Source: Acidobacteriota bacterium (lineage in GTDB: Bacteria > Acidobacteriota > Terriglobia > Terriglobales > Acidobacteriaceae). From it: a stretch of 64,000 bases of DNA. The position numbers were made by a program, and so were the translations under genes. The notes below the pieces were generated by a model. That model was not told the DNA's origin, ran no database searches, and saw nothing but the letters and a program-made list of their open reading frames with translations. The stretch covers positions 1 through 64,000 of the forward strand of contig JAGWNX010000002.1 of the NCBI GenBank assembly GCA_028872955.1, read 5' to 3'. The stretch's first letter is position 1, and each line of letters begins with the position of its first letter. Below, in pieces: positions 8,855 through 17,625 of the stretch.

Positions 8855-10348
8855 ATGAGCCACCAGGAAACATCCACGATGGAGAGCCGGCAACCCGCGA
8901 AGGAGCGCGTGGTGCTGACACCAGAGATGCTGAAGCGGTTGCACGCTGTTGGCACCCTGCGTTCGTTGAATGACCAGCAGATGCAGTGCCTGAGCGAGGC
9001 AGACCACATCTGCATGCCCGCAGACACGCTGTTATGGCAACAGGGCGAGACCTCAGAACACTTCTGGATTCTGCTCGCCGGCGATCTGAAGGTCGTACAG
9101 ACTCGGCCTGACGGCCACGAGACTGTACTGGCCCACGTGCACGCGGGCAGCACCTTTGGCGAGCTGCCTCTACTGGCCAAGATTCCTGCACCCGCGAGCA
9201 TGCGCAGTGTAACGGCCTGCGAGTTGCTCCAACTGAACGAAGACCAGTTCTGGGGCCTGATGACCAGCTGCCCGGAGGTTCGGCGCTCGATCCTGGGCAA
9301 TATGGCCGTACGCCTGCAGCGGATGCAAAGCGTCACCACGCAGCAGGAGAAGATGGCATCGCTGGGCACCCTGGCCGCCGGGCTGATGCACGAGCTGAAC
9401 AATCCCGGCACCGCAGCCAAACGCGCCGCCTCGCAACTGCGCGAGAACCTGCTGCGCATGCACCAGTTGACCGAGCGCTTCACCCGCATGCACCTGACCC
9501 CGGAGCAGAAGCAGTGCATGTTTGACCTGCAGAAGGATGCGTTGCACGTGGACGGCTCGCTGGTGATGAGCTCGCTGGAGCAAAGCGACGCGGAGGAGCG
9601 CCTGGCCGAGTGGATGGAGTCGCAGACCGTGGAGGACGCCTGGCGTCTGGCACCCACGCTGGTCTCCATTGGCATGACGCCGGAGCGGCTGGAGTGCACT
9701 CGCTACCAGTTCCCCGGCGAGATGCTCTCGCTGGCGCTGAACTGGCTGGAGGCGCTGGTCTCCAGCATGCAACTGGTGGGCACCATCGAGGACAGCATCG
9801 GCCGGGTCAGCGACCTGGCTCGCGCAGTCAAGTCGTACGCCTACGAGGGCAAGGGACAACTCCAGACGATTCAGGTGAACGACAGCATCCACGCCACCCT
9901 CGTCATGCTTGCCCACAAGCTGCGGGAGAAGCAGGTGGTGCTGGAGAAGGCGTTCGGGGTTGACCTGCCGCCGCTGCACTCCGCGTGCTCCGGAGCCAAC
10001 CAGATCTGGACCAATCTGCTGGACAATGCGATCGACGCTATTCCAGTCGGCGGCACAATCCAGGTCAAGACGTGGCTGGAGGCCTCGTCTGCAGGTGTGC
10101 CGGAGATCTGCGTTTCGATCGCCGACAACGGCAGCGGCATACCGCTCGAGAATCAGCAGCATATCTTCGACCCCTTCTACACGACCAAGCCGGTCGGCGT
10201 GGGCACAGGTCTGGGGCTGGGCATCGTGCAGCGCATCGTGGAGCAGTTTCAGGGCAGCATTAGCTTTACCTCCAACGACCAGGGCACCGACTTTGTAGTT
10301 CGGCTGCCGGTAGAGACAAGTGAGCCTGGCTGTACGTTGTCCGCGTAG
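8855..10348 (+). CDS. cyclic-nucleotide-binding-domain sensor histidine kinase
   Basis: The 497-residue soluble kinase starts with a cNMP/CRP-like sensory domain (about 35-150; 'DTLLWQQGETSEHFWILLAGDLKV' region and 'AGSTFGELPLLAKIPAPA'). It then has a dimerisation helix with the phospho-acceptor in 'GLMHELNNPG'. The C-terminal HATPase domain carries 'WTNLLDNAIDAI', 'IADNGSGIP' and 'GTGLGLGIV'. No membrane segment is present, so it senses a cytoplasmic signal. ATG 8855 is preferred over the upstream in-frame codon at 8768, which would overlap the previous gene by 79 bp. It almost certainly forms a two-component pair with the receiver-flavoprotein just upstream. Confidence 0.88.
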   Translation: MSHQETSTMESRQPAKERVVLTPEMLKRLHAVGTLRSLNDQQMQCLSEADHICMPADTLLWQQGETSEHFWILLAGDLKVVQTRPDGHETVLAHVHAGSTFGELPLLAKIPAPASMRSVTACELLQLNEDQFWGLMTSCPEVRRSILGNMAVRLQRMQSVTTQQEKMASLGTLAAGLMHELNNPGTAAKRAASQLRENLLRMHQLTERFTRMHLTPEQKQCMFDLQKDALHVDGSLVMSSLEQSDAEERLAEWMESQTVEDAWRLAPTLVSIGMTPERLECTRYQFPGEMLSLALNWLEALVSSMQLVGTIEDSIGRVSDLARAVKSYAYEGKGQLQTIQVNDSIHATLVMLAHKLREKQVVLEKAFGVDLPPLHSACSGANQIWTNLLDNAIDAIPVGGTIQVKTWLEASSAGVPEICVSIADNGSGIPLENQQHIFDPFYTTKPVGVGTGLGLGIVQRIVEQFQGSISFTSNDQGTDFVVRLPVETSEPGCTLSA

Positions 10349-10470
10349 TTCCTTGCTCCCGCCTGGCCGCACCCAACCGCGACGCAGGCCGACGCCGGCA
10401 CACAACCTTTGCCGAAGAATCGCGTTTCTATACACGTCTGGAGCAGGACTGCTCCGGCTGAGGTGACACG

Positions 10471-10800
10471 ATGAAGACACGGCGAACTCTGCTTGCCCTG
10501 GCGCTGGTGCCAGCGCTGGTGCTGATCGGTTGCGAGGAACCCCGCGCCTACGGCCCGCCCCCGCCCCCCGCCTATGCGCCCAACCCGCTGCTGGAGCGCG
10601 CCGAGCACACCGGCTTCCACATGGGCGAGGAGAATGGAGAGCGCGACGCGAACAACGGCTGGGGCTACCATCCGCGAAGAGAGCGCGCGTTTCACGACAC
10701 TCCGGGCTACGATCCGGCGCTTGGCCCGTACGGCCCGTACCGCGACACCTTCCGTAACGCCTACCTGCGCGGGTACGACCATGGCTTCCACCACCCGTAG
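10471..10800 (+). CDS. small proline/tyrosine/glycine-rich lipoprotein
   Basis: This 109-residue protein has a short basic N-terminus, a hydrophobic stretch and a lipobox 'LVLIGC', so it should be lipidated at Cys24 or so and anchored in an outer or inner membrane. The mature part begins with a Pro-rich linker ('YGPPPPPAY') and continues with Gly, Tyr, Arg and His-rich sequence ending in 'GYDHGFHHP'. I recognise no family. 'GAGGTGACACG' precedes the ATG, giving a reasonable GAGGTG ribosome site. It stands alone between the kinase and an IclR regulator on the same strand. Confidence 0.7.
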   Translation: MKTRRTLLALALVPALVLIGCEEPRAYGPPPPPAYAPNPLLERAEHTGFHMGEENGERDANNGWGYHPRRERAFHDTPGYDPALGPYGPYRDTFRNAYLRGYDHGFHHP

Positions 10801-10904
10801 CCGGAATTTTCCGCTGCGCGGCACCAGGCTGACTTTCTGCACGGCAATGCGGGCGTCGCAGCACCAGAGTTTGTTACTGTGAATGAGACCGTTTGTACGC
10901 GACT

Positions 10905-11678
10905 ATGAAACAAACTCCGACGAAGCGCTACTACCCGACCCCAGCCCTGGAAAAGGGCCTGGACATCCTGGAACTCTTCGCCAGCCGCCCCACCGGCATG
11001 ACGGTGAGCGAAGTAGCGCGCGAGCTGAATCGGACGGTCTCCGAGATCTTTCGCATGCTGCTTTGCCTGGAGCAGCGTGGCTACCTGTCGCAGAGCGGCA
11101 GCAAAGATCGCTACTACCTGACACTGCAGCTCTTCCGCATGGCGCAAGAGCATCCACCGACCAAGCGCCTCGTCTCTGCTGCGCTGCCGGTGATGCAGCA
11201 GTTGGCCTATGAACTGCGGCAGTCCTGCCACATGGGCGTCATCGACGGCGGACACGTGGTGGTGCTGGCGCAGGTAGACTCCCCCACCCCCACCGGCTTC
11301 TACGTCAAGATGGGTGCCAAGGTCGACCTGATGTACGCCGCGACAGGCTACGTGATGCTGGCGCACATGGCCGAGGACGCGCGCGAACTGGCCATTGGCG
11401 AGTGGACGCGCGAGACCAAGCGGCGACGCCCGGCCGACCTGGACAGCCATCTGGAGAAGATTCGCAAGCGTGGGTATGAGCAGCGTGCCAGCTATGAGAT
11501 TACCGGCGTGCTGAACGTGAGCTTCCCCATCCTGAACCTGCGTGGCGAGGCGATCGCCGGGCTGACTGTACCCTATGTCAAGCGCCTGCATGAGCCGACT
11601 CCCATGGCACAGGTGATTGAGCGCCTGGAGTGGGCCAGCCGCCAGATCTCCGAGGCCATGGGCGCACACCCGGAGTAA
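10905..11678 (+). CDS. IclR-family transcriptional regulator
   Basis: The 257-residue protein has the IclR layout. An N-terminal winged helix-turn-helix (about 10-70; 'ALEKGLDILELFA', 'MTVSEVARELNRTVSEIFRML') is followed by a C-terminal effector-binding domain ('YVKMGAKVDLMYAATGYVMLAHM', 'YEITGVLNVSFPILN'). IclR proteins usually control carbon or aromatic catabolism by binding a small ligand. ATG 10905 is preferred; TTG 10893 adds four residues. The next same-strand genes are a Cys/His-rich secreted protein and a TonB receptor, which could be targets, but no operator can be assigned. Confidence 0.88.
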   Translation: MKQTPTKRYYPTPALEKGLDILELFASRPTGMTVSEVARELNRTVSEIFRMLLCLEQRGYLSQSGSKDRYYLTLQLFRMAQEHPPTKRLVSAALPVMQQLAYELRQSCHMGVIDGGHVVVLAQVDSPTPTGFYVKMGAKVDLMYAATGYVMLAHMAEDARELAIGEWTRETKRRRPADLDSHLEKIRKRGYEQRASYEITGVLNVSFPILNLRGEAIAGLTVPYVKRLHEPTPMAQVIERLEWASRQISEAMGAHPE

Positions 11679-11762
11679 CGGCGCGGATGTGCGCTGTACG
11701 GCCGCCCTGCTCGATAACCGGCCATTGCAGTCGCGTGGTGCTACACTACGCGCACCATCACC

Positions 11763-12161
11763 ATGCGCCGACTGCTCGCCATTCTGCTGATGCTGCTCTT
11801 CAGCTTCCCGCTGGTGTCGCCGCTGCTTGCGCTGGATGCGCAGCCGGAGGCGAACCTGCCGGCGTGCTGTCGGCGGGGCGGCATACACCACTGCATGGGT
11901 ATGGCGGCAACGGCCAGCGGCGCCATGGTGGATTCGCGCGGCCGGGTCACACAGGTCGGAATCGTTCGCGGTCATTGCCCATTCAACCTGCCCGCATCTG
12001 CCTCGCGCAACATCGAGGGCCGATATCTGCATCAGGCGCTCTCGTACTACGCCGACGTCGTCCACCATCCAGCCGTGCATGCGCAGACCGAGGCCTGGGC
12101 ACGCGTCGCGCTGGAGGGTAGCCGGCATAAGCGCGGCCCTCCTGCCACACCACTCTCCTGA
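11763..12161 (+). CDS. secreted Cys/His-rich protein, possible metal binder
   Basis: The 132-residue protein has a signal peptide (residues 1-24, strongly hydrophobic, ending near LLALDA). A striking cluster 'LPACCRRGGIHHCMGM' follows directly, with another Cys in 'RGHCPF'. Three cysteines, two histidines and methionines within about 15 residues suggest metal, perhaps copper, binding, but that is inference. A TACACT -10-like box lies 15 nt before the ATG and there is no Shine-Dalgarno. The TonB receptor begins 83 bp downstream on the same strand, so the pair may handle one substrate. Confidence 0.65.
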   Translation: MRRLLAILLMLLFSFPLVSPLLALDAQPEANLPACCRRGGIHHCMGMAATASGAMVDSRGRVTQVGIVRGHCPFNLPASASRNIEGRYLHQALSYYADVVHHPAVHAQTEAWARVALEGSRHKRGPPATPLS

Positions 12162-12244
12162 TCCTTCCCTGCACTTCGTACGAACGTCCGGGTAGACGCG
12201 ACTCGCTCCGTCTGGGCCCGGCGGCATACCCACAGGAGGGTGAC

Positions 12245-14551
12245 TTGTCTCTCAAATTCCTGCAGACCTCGCTCCGATCGCTGGCCTTGCTGGTTCCAGT
12301 CGCAACGCTGCTCTTAATCTGCGGCTCACCGGCGCATGCCTCCATCTTTGGCACCGTGCAGGGCATCGTGCATGACACGCAGCACCGCCCCATTGCTGGC
12401 GCAGTCGTGCGCATTCAGGCCGAGCACGAGGATCGCAGCGCGACTGCAACCACAGGGGATGACGGCCACTTCGCCATCGCCTCGCTGCCGCTGGGGGAGT
12501 ATCGCGTGACGGTGAGCAAGGCAGGCTTCGCCGACTCCACGGCCAGCCTGGTGCTCGCGTCAGACACCTCGCCCATACTGCATGTGGAGCTGCAGGTGAG
12601 CGGCGTGACCGAGAGTGTCGATGTGACCACCAACCCTGCCGACGGCACAACCGCAACGCCGGAGGTGCTGGTGAACCGCGCCGTCATTGAATCTACCCCG
12701 GGTGCCGACCGCACCAACAGCCTGGCCATGATCACGGACTTTGTGCCCGGCGCATACATGACGCACGACATGCTGCACGTGCGGGGCGGTCACCAGGTAA
12801 GCTGGCAGATCGATGGTGTCGCGATTCCCAACACCAATATCGGCAGCAACGTCGGCGCGCAGATCGACCCCAAGGACATCGACTATCTAGAGTCGCAGCG
12901 CGGCAGCTACACCGCCGACATTGGCGACCGCACCTTCGGCGTCTTCAACGTGGTGCCGCGCACAGGTTTTGAGCGCAACGGCCGGGCAGAGCTGGTGCTG
13001 AGCGCAGGCAACTTTCTGCAGGCTGGCACGCAGATCAACTACGGCAACCACACGCAGCGGTTTGCCTACTACGCCAGCCTCAACGGCAACCGCAGCGACT
13101 ACGGACTGGCACCGCCGGTTGGCCAGGTACGACACGACATGGCCAGCGGGTATGGCGGCTTTGTCTCGCTTATCCAGAACCAGACGCCCAAGGATCAGCT
13201 GCGGTTTGTCGGCCAGGCGCGTGCAGACTCCTTCCAGATTCCGTACGACCCTGATCCAAACAGCTTTGGCAATCAGCAGTTTGATTCGAGCGGACTACGC
13301 GACCGCCAGCACGAAGCCGACGTGGTCGCTGAGGGCTCGTGGCTGCATACCTTGAGCAGCACCAGCGCCCTGCAACTCTCGCCTGTCTACCACTACAACC
13401 AGGCAGACTATGACAGCAGTCCACTGGATACGCCCGTCGCCACCACCTCGCATCGCACGTCGAGCTACGTGGGCGGACAAGCCAACCTGACGGCTGGGAT
13501 TGCCGGCAACATGCTGGACGCAGGCGCCTATGGGTTTGGCCAGCGCGACAGCTATCTGTTTGGTGCCATCTTCAACGACGGCAGCGGCAACACGAACTTC
13601 ACCGTGCCAGACAGCATCGCCGGCGGAGTCGCTGAGGCGTATCTCTCGGACAACTACAAGCTCAGCAGTTGGCTTACCGTGATTGGGGGCGTGCGCTACA
13701 CGCTGTTTGACGGCTCCATCCGTGAGAGTGAGGTGGACCCGCGAGCCGGCCTGGCGGTGCGTGTGCCGCGACTGCAGTGGGTCTTTCGCGGCTTCTATGG
13801 GCGCTTCTACCAGCCGCCGCCGTTGCTGACGGCCAGCGGCCCGGTGCTGCAGTACGCGCAGGCCAACGATACGGGCTTTGTGCCACTGCACGGCGAGCAC
13901 GATGAAGAGCACCAGTTTGGCCTGCAGATCCCCTTCCGTGGCTGGCTGCTGGACGCGGACACCTTCAGGACGCGCATCCGCAACTTTCTTGACCACTCCA
14001 ACCTTGGCGCATCCAGCATCTACTACCCGGTCACCATCGACGGCGCGCTGGTTCGCGCCTGGGAGCTTACCCTGCGATCGCCGCTGCTGGCCCATGGGCT
14101 GCAGATGCACCTGGCGTACTCCAACCAGATTGCCGAGCAGCGCGGCAACCTGACCGGTGGCCTGATCTGCACGCCGGTAGGCTCGGTGCAGTGTGACGCA
14201 GGGTTCGCCTATCACCCGGTGGACCACGATCAGCGCAACACCCTGAATGTTGGCATGGATACGCGCTTGCCCGAGCGGGTGCAGGTTGGCGTCAACGTCT
14301 ACTACGGCTCCGGCTTCGTCAATGGCAATCCGGACCCCAACACCCCGTATCCCAACGCGTATCTGCCACAGCACACGACCTTTGACGTGACCGTGAGCCG
14401 CAGCTTTGGTCGTCAGCTGCGCCTGGCGGTAACCGCACTGAACGCCGCCAACCGCCGCCTGCTGCTGGACAACAGCCTGACCTTCGGCGGCTTTCACTAC
14501 AACGATCCGCGCCAGCTGTATGCCGAAGTGCGATACCGTTTTGGCCGCTGA
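12245..14551 (+). CDS. TonB-dependent receptor with N-terminal carboxypeptidase-regulatory-like domain
   Basis: The 768-residue outer-membrane protein has a signal peptide. A CarboxypepD_reg-like beta sandwich follows (about 35-120; 'GTVQGIVHDTQHRPIAGAVV'), then a plug domain (about 145-240; 'HVRGGHQVSWQIDGVAIPN') and a 22-strand-type barrel ending in 'VRYRFGR', with the usual terminal aromatic region. Such Oar-like receptors are abundant in acidobacteria and Bacteroidetes, and import bulky ligands with TonB energy. The substrate is unknown. The start is TTG 12245 because a perfect AGGAGG (12234-12239) lies 5 nt upstream. It follows the Cys/His-rich secreted protein. Confidence 0.87.
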   Translation: MSLKFLQTSLRSLALLVPVATLLLICGSPAHASIFGTVQGIVHDTQHRPIAGAVVRIQAEHEDRSATATTGDDGHFAIASLPLGEYRVTVSKAGFADSTASLVLASDTSPILHVELQVSGVTESVDVTTNPADGTTATPEVLVNRAVIESTPGADRTNSLAMITDFVPGAYMTHDMLHVRGGHQVSWQIDGVAIPNTNIGSNVGAQIDPKDIDYLESQRGSYTADIGDRTFGVFNVVPRTGFERNGRAELVLSAGNFLQAGTQINYGNHTQRFAYYASLNGNRSDYGLAPPVGQVRHDMASGYGGFVSLIQNQTPKDQLRFVGQARADSFQIPYDPDPNSFGNQQFDSSGLRDRQHEADVVAEGSWLHTLSSTSALQLSPVYHYNQADYDSSPLDTPVATTSHRTSSYVGGQANLTAGIAGNMLDAGAYGFGQRDSYLFGAIFNDGSGNTNFTVPDSIAGGVAEAYLSDNYKLSSWLTVIGGVRYTLFDGSIRESEVDPRAGLAVRVPRLQWVFRGFYGRFYQPPPLLTASGPVLQYAQANDTGFVPLHGEHDEEHQFGLQIPFRGWLLDADTFRTRIRNFLDHSNLGASSIYYPVTIDGALVRAWELTLRSPLLAHGLQMHLAYSNQIAEQRGNLTGGLICTPVGSVQCDAGFAYHPVDHDQRNTLNVGMDTRLPERVQVGVNVYYGSGFVNGNPDPNTPYPNAYLPQHTTFDVTVSRSFGRQLRLAVTALNAANRRLLLDNSLTFGGFHYNDPRQLYAEVRYRFGR

Positions 14552-14555
14552 GAGG

Positions 14556-14571
14556 TGTGATTGAAATCACA
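14556..14571. promoter_or_regulatory. CRP/FNR-superfamily-type palindromic operator
   Basis: The sequence TGTGATTGAAATCACA is a TGTGA-N6-TCACA palindrome with perfect 5-bp arms, in fact symmetrical over 7 bp on each side. This is the classical CRP half-site arrangement. It lies just after the TonB receptor stop and about 93 bp before the universal stress protein start, a sensible position for an activator site of that gene. Whether a CRP-type protein of this genome binds it is inference. Confidence 0.55.
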
Positions 14572-14663
14572 GCGGGCTATATGCCCCAAGCCGATACTGG
14601 AGTTGTTCCCAAGTAGATAATCGCCCCAGGGAACAGCTCATCGCATCGATTGGGAGGTATGCC

Positions 14664-15578
14664 ATGTGCAGCTTGATGGCAACGACGAAGCAGTCGGGAT
14701 CGCACCTTGAGACCTCGCCCGTGCGGTTCCGCAGAATTCTTGTGGGAGTGGATCTCTCCCCAGCGAGCAAGCTGATCCTTCAGCACGCCATGGCAATTGC
14801 CGACCTGTATGGGGCCGAGGTGAAGGTGGTGAGTGTGCTGGCCCCGCTCATCCCCGGCGATGGCATTGAGCCAGCCAGCCCGATGCAGATCGAAGCAGAG
14901 ATGGATGCCATCCGCGAGCAATTAGAGCGGCTGGCGGAGAGCTGCCGGATCGTCGGTGTCCCGCTCAGCACGGAAGCCACCTATGGCAATGCAGTGGCGC
15001 TGCTTGAAGAGACCGCACTCGCAATTCATGCCGACCTGATCGTGCTGGGCTCGCAGGGCGACTCTGGAATTACCAGGATGGTCCTGGGCTCGACAGCCGA
15101 GGCGATCGCTCGGGTTGCTCCCTGCCCGGTGATGATCGTTGGACCCGCGTGCGAGATGCGTGGCAAGCCATTTGAGTCGATTCTCTACGCGAGCGATCTG
15201 GAGATCGATCAACTGCGGGCAGCACAGTATGCAGCGGCGTTGGCAGAGCGTGTCGACGGCCAGTTGACGTTGCTCTATGTGATCGAAGATCAAGATGAGC
15301 GCACGAGGGAGAGGACCATTCCTGCCGAGGCGCTGGCGCGACTCCAACAGTTACTTCCCCAGGACGCTGCACTCTACTGCAAGCCAGAGTTCCAGACCAG
15401 GTATGGAACTCCGGGCGAGACCGTGCCTGCAGTGGCTGCAGCCATGCACGCCAGCCTGGTGGTACTGGGCAGCAAGCGCAGAGGCTTGCTGGCCAGCCAT
15501 GCACCTTGGACGACGCTGGCTCGCGTGGTGCGCGAAGCCAGGTGCCCTGTGCTCGTCGTCCCCGGACATCTGCGCTGA
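14664..15578 (+). CDS. tandem-domain universal stress protein (UspA family)
   Basis: The 304-residue protein carries two UspA domains. The first (about 22-155) starts 'RRILVGVDLSPASKLILQHA' and ends with the ATP-binding pattern 'GSQGDSGITRMVLGSTAEAI'. The second (about 170-300) starts 'FESILYASDL' and has 'LGSKRRGLLASHAPWTTLARVV', a more degenerate nucleotide loop. Usp proteins help cells survive starvation, hypoxia or other stress. GGGAGGT at 14652-14658 is a good ribosome site. A CRP-type palindrome sits upstream and a hairpin terminator follows. Confidence 0.9.
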   Translation: MCSLMATTKQSGSHLETSPVRFRRILVGVDLSPASKLILQHAMAIADLYGAEVKVVSVLAPLIPGDGIEPASPMQIEAEMDAIREQLERLAESCRIVGVPLSTEATYGNAVALLEETALAIHADLIVLGSQGDSGITRMVLGSTAEAIARVAPCPVMIVGPACEMRGKPFESILYASDLEIDQLRAAQYAAALAERVDGQLTLLYVIEDQDERTRERTIPAEALARLQQLLPQDAALYCKPEFQTRYGTPGETVPAVAAAMHASLVVLGSKRRGLLASHAPWTTLARVVREARCPVLVVPGHLR

Positions 15579-15593
15579 ACCATTCCAGCGTGG

Positions 15594-15633
15594 CGCGCGG
15601 TGTGGCAGTGGTGCCCACGCCGCGCGTTTTTTT
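15594..15633 (+). terminator. intrinsic terminator of the universal stress protein gene
   Basis: CGCGCGG with TGTGG pairs with CCACGCCGCGCG (one G-T pair) across a short loop, followed directly by seven T residues. It lies 15 bp after the usp stop and between convergent genes. Confidence 0.75.
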
Positions 15634-15643
15634 GCTCGGCCCG

Positions 15644-16243
15644 TCAGCCGGCGGATGACGTTGGCACCTGCTGCGCCATGCGCCATTGCTCCACCAGCAT
15701 GCGGCCAGCCAGTGCCAGTTGATTGGCACCGAACAACCCCAGAGTAGTCCCTAGCACCCAGGCCAACTGCGGAAGCGGCAGACCACGTGTCAAAAACAGC
15801 AGCACGCCGGCAAAGGCCGCAATCGCCGACGAGAGGTAGCACCAGACGACGGCGTGGGGCACAAAGTGATGTCTGGCGATACGGAACTCTGCGAACGCGG
15901 CGGCCAGCGACTGCGCAGCGAGCAGCAGCACCAGCCAGGGGAAGGACTCGTGTGCGTGCACCGCGTAGAAGAGCGACGCCCCAAGCACCACACCCAAGGC
16001 ACCCTGTGCGGCCAGCACCGGGGCGGCCAACGTCTGGCCACGCAGCACCAGTCCGGCCAGCAGCACAACCACACTATCCAGGGTGACGTACGCCGCCAGC
16101 GTGAGCGCTGCAACCACCACCGCCAAAGGCAGCAGCAACACCGTCGCGGTGAGCTGCGGCACCAGCACAAGGACCAACGCCGCCGAGAGCGCAAAGAGCC
16201 CGCGCGCGATCGTTGCGATCCAATAGATCGTGGCGTGTTGCAT
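15644..16243 (-). CDS. HdeD/DUF308-like polytopic membrane protein
   Basis: The 199-residue protein is almost entirely hydrophobic, with about six predicted membrane helices in three pairs and short loops, as in HdeD/DUF308 proteins (acid-stress membrane proteins of unclear mechanism). There is no catalytic motif. ATG 16243 is preferred because AGGAG lies 7 nt upstream on the minus strand; a TTG in frame at 16258 overlaps that site. It is convergent with the stress protein gene and divergent from a TetR regulator 180 bp away, which may control it. Confidence 0.6.
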   Translation of the reverse strand: MQHATIYWIATIARGLFALSAALVLVLVPQLTATVLLLPLAVVVAALTLAAYVTLDSVVVLLAGLVLRGQTLAAPVLAAQGALGVVLGASLFYAVHAHESFPWLVLLLAAQSLAAAFAEFRIARHHFVPHAVVWCYLSSAIAAFAGVLLFLTRGLPLPQLAWVLGTTLGLFGANQLALAGRMLVEQWRMAQQVPTSSAG

Positions 16244-16425
16244 GGCGTGGCTCCTCAAGTCCGCAGCCTACGCAGCCGCGCGGGACTTGCGCTGCCATGG
16301 TAGGAGACACCTGCCGGGAATGCAAGGCAGCCAACGGCGCGCCCGCTTGCAGGGCTCAAAGCAGCGTTGCGACCGGGTGCTAGCATGGAATCTCCAAGCT
16401 CAACCCCGGCAAGGAGTAGCGGAAC

Positions 16426-17037
16426 ATGACCGAGAGCCCGAAGCTGCGCAAGCAGATGCTGGTTCGTGACGCCATCTTTCAGAGTGCGATCGAACTGTTC
16501 GCACGCCAGGGCTTTGACCAGACCACGGTGGAAGAGGTAGCCCATGCGGCCGGCGTCTCACGTCGCACCTTTTTCCGGTACTTTACCAGCAAGGACGACC
16601 TGCTCGCGGTGTGCATTGTGCAGTACGGCGAGTCGCTACTGCAGACCATTACGAGTTGCGCGGCGGGGATGGACCCGATGGCCATGGTGCGTGCCACGGT
16701 CATGCAGACGGTGGCGAGCAGCGGCGCCCTCCCTCGCACCCGGCAGATTGTGCAGATTGCCGTGGGCAGCCGCGCGGCCCGACAGGCGTATCAGTCACGC
16801 CTCATCGACGTGGAGGACGCGCTGGCTGCAGCCTATGCGCGCAAGCTGCCTGAGGATACCCCGCCCCAGATGCTGCCACGCATGCTGGCTATGCTGACCC
16901 TGATGGTGATGAATATCGCCATCGGCGCGTGGTACCACGGGGAGTGCGAGGACCTGGACGCGGCTGCGGACGAGGTGCTGCTGCGCCTGCGAACCCTCTT
17001 CGAAGCCATGCAGCAGGCGCCTGCGCCGCGCCGTTAA
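16426..17037 (+). CDS. TetR-family transcriptional regulator
   Basis: The 203-residue protein has the classic TetR helix-turn-helix at about residues 12-58 ('AIFQSAIELFARQGFDQTTV', 'AAGVSRRTFFRYFTSKDDLL'). An all-helical ligand-binding C-terminal domain follows with no family-specific signature. AGGAG lies 10 nt before the ATG. TetR proteins usually repress a neighbouring efflux or membrane gene; the divergent HdeD-like gene is the nearest candidate. Confidence 0.88.
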   Translation: MTESPKLRKQMLVRDAIFQSAIELFARQGFDQTTVEEVAHAAGVSRRTFFRYFTSKDDLLAVCIVQYGESLLQTITSCAAGMDPMAMVRATVMQTVASSGALPRTRQIVQIAVGSRAARQAYQSRLIDVEDALAAAYARKLPEDTPPQMLPRMLAMLTLMVMNIAIGAWYHGECEDLDAAADEVLLRLRTLFEAMQQAPAPRR

Positions 17038-17084
17038 GTCCCATAGTCTCCGGGCATCGCCTGGTAGCGGTGGCAACGCAGCCG

Positions 17085-17486
17085 CTACTTCGTCGGCTCC
17101 GCAGTAAAGTCCCCATCCACGCCGAACGGATCGACCGTGGTGGTTCCGCTCATCTTGCCGGCCGCATCGAGCGTCCCTGTAAAGTGCAGGGTCAACGGCG
17201 TGCCGTTGTAGTCCGTCTGATAGGACCAGCTGACTTTGCTGCCCTCGACCTTTCCAGTCAGCTTGACCGAGCCGGTGTCCGAGGTGCAGATCCCGGTAAG
17301 CACGGCATCCTTCTGGGTCAACGTGCAGGTCTGGTCATTGTCGTTGCCAGCGATGGAAGTGTGCACCATCCACTTGCCCGAGAGGTCATGGGCAGCGGCA
17401 GCAGCAGGGGTGGATGCCGCCGGGGCGGGAGCCTGCGCGACGGCTGCAGGTACAACCAGGAGAAACATCAGAGCCAGTCGGTTCAT
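17085..17486 (-). CDS. secreted small protein of unknown function
   Basis: The 133-residue protein has a signal peptide ending near 'AVAQAPAP', an Ala/Pro-rich linker, then a compact beta-rich domain ('LSGKWMVHTSIAG', 'CTLTQKDAVLTGICTS', 'SWSYQTDYNGTPLTLHFTGTLD'). Two cysteines could form a disulfide. This lipocalin-like or beta-sandwich repeat pattern is common in acidobacterial secreted proteins, but the function is unknown. ATG 17486 is chosen because GGAAAGGAA precedes it on the minus strand; the longer in-frame extension to 17546 lacks a signal peptide at its start. Confidence 0.65.
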   Translation of the reverse strand: MNRLALMFLLVVPAAVAQAPAPAASTPAAAAAHDLSGKWMVHTSIAGNDNDQTCTLTQKDAVLTGICTSDTGSVKLTGKVEGSKVSWSYQTDYNGTPLTLHFTGTLDAAGKMSGTTTVDPFGVDGDFTAEPTK

Positions 17487-17625
17487 CGAGAGTTCCTTTC
17501 CTTGCTCCCTCCGGACGCTGCGGGAGAAGATGGCACTGCGTGCCATTTCCAGAAATATACGTGCCCTTTCACGCCAGCGTCAACAACCAACTGACGCCGC
17601 ATGACTGTGCCCAGTCAAGAGCACT

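Noticed and set aside
12162-12240. A cobalamin riboswitch before the TonB receptor
   Set aside because: The spacer is only about 80 nt and lacks the cobalamin core; a 10-bp TTCGTACGAA palindrome is present but not diagnostic.
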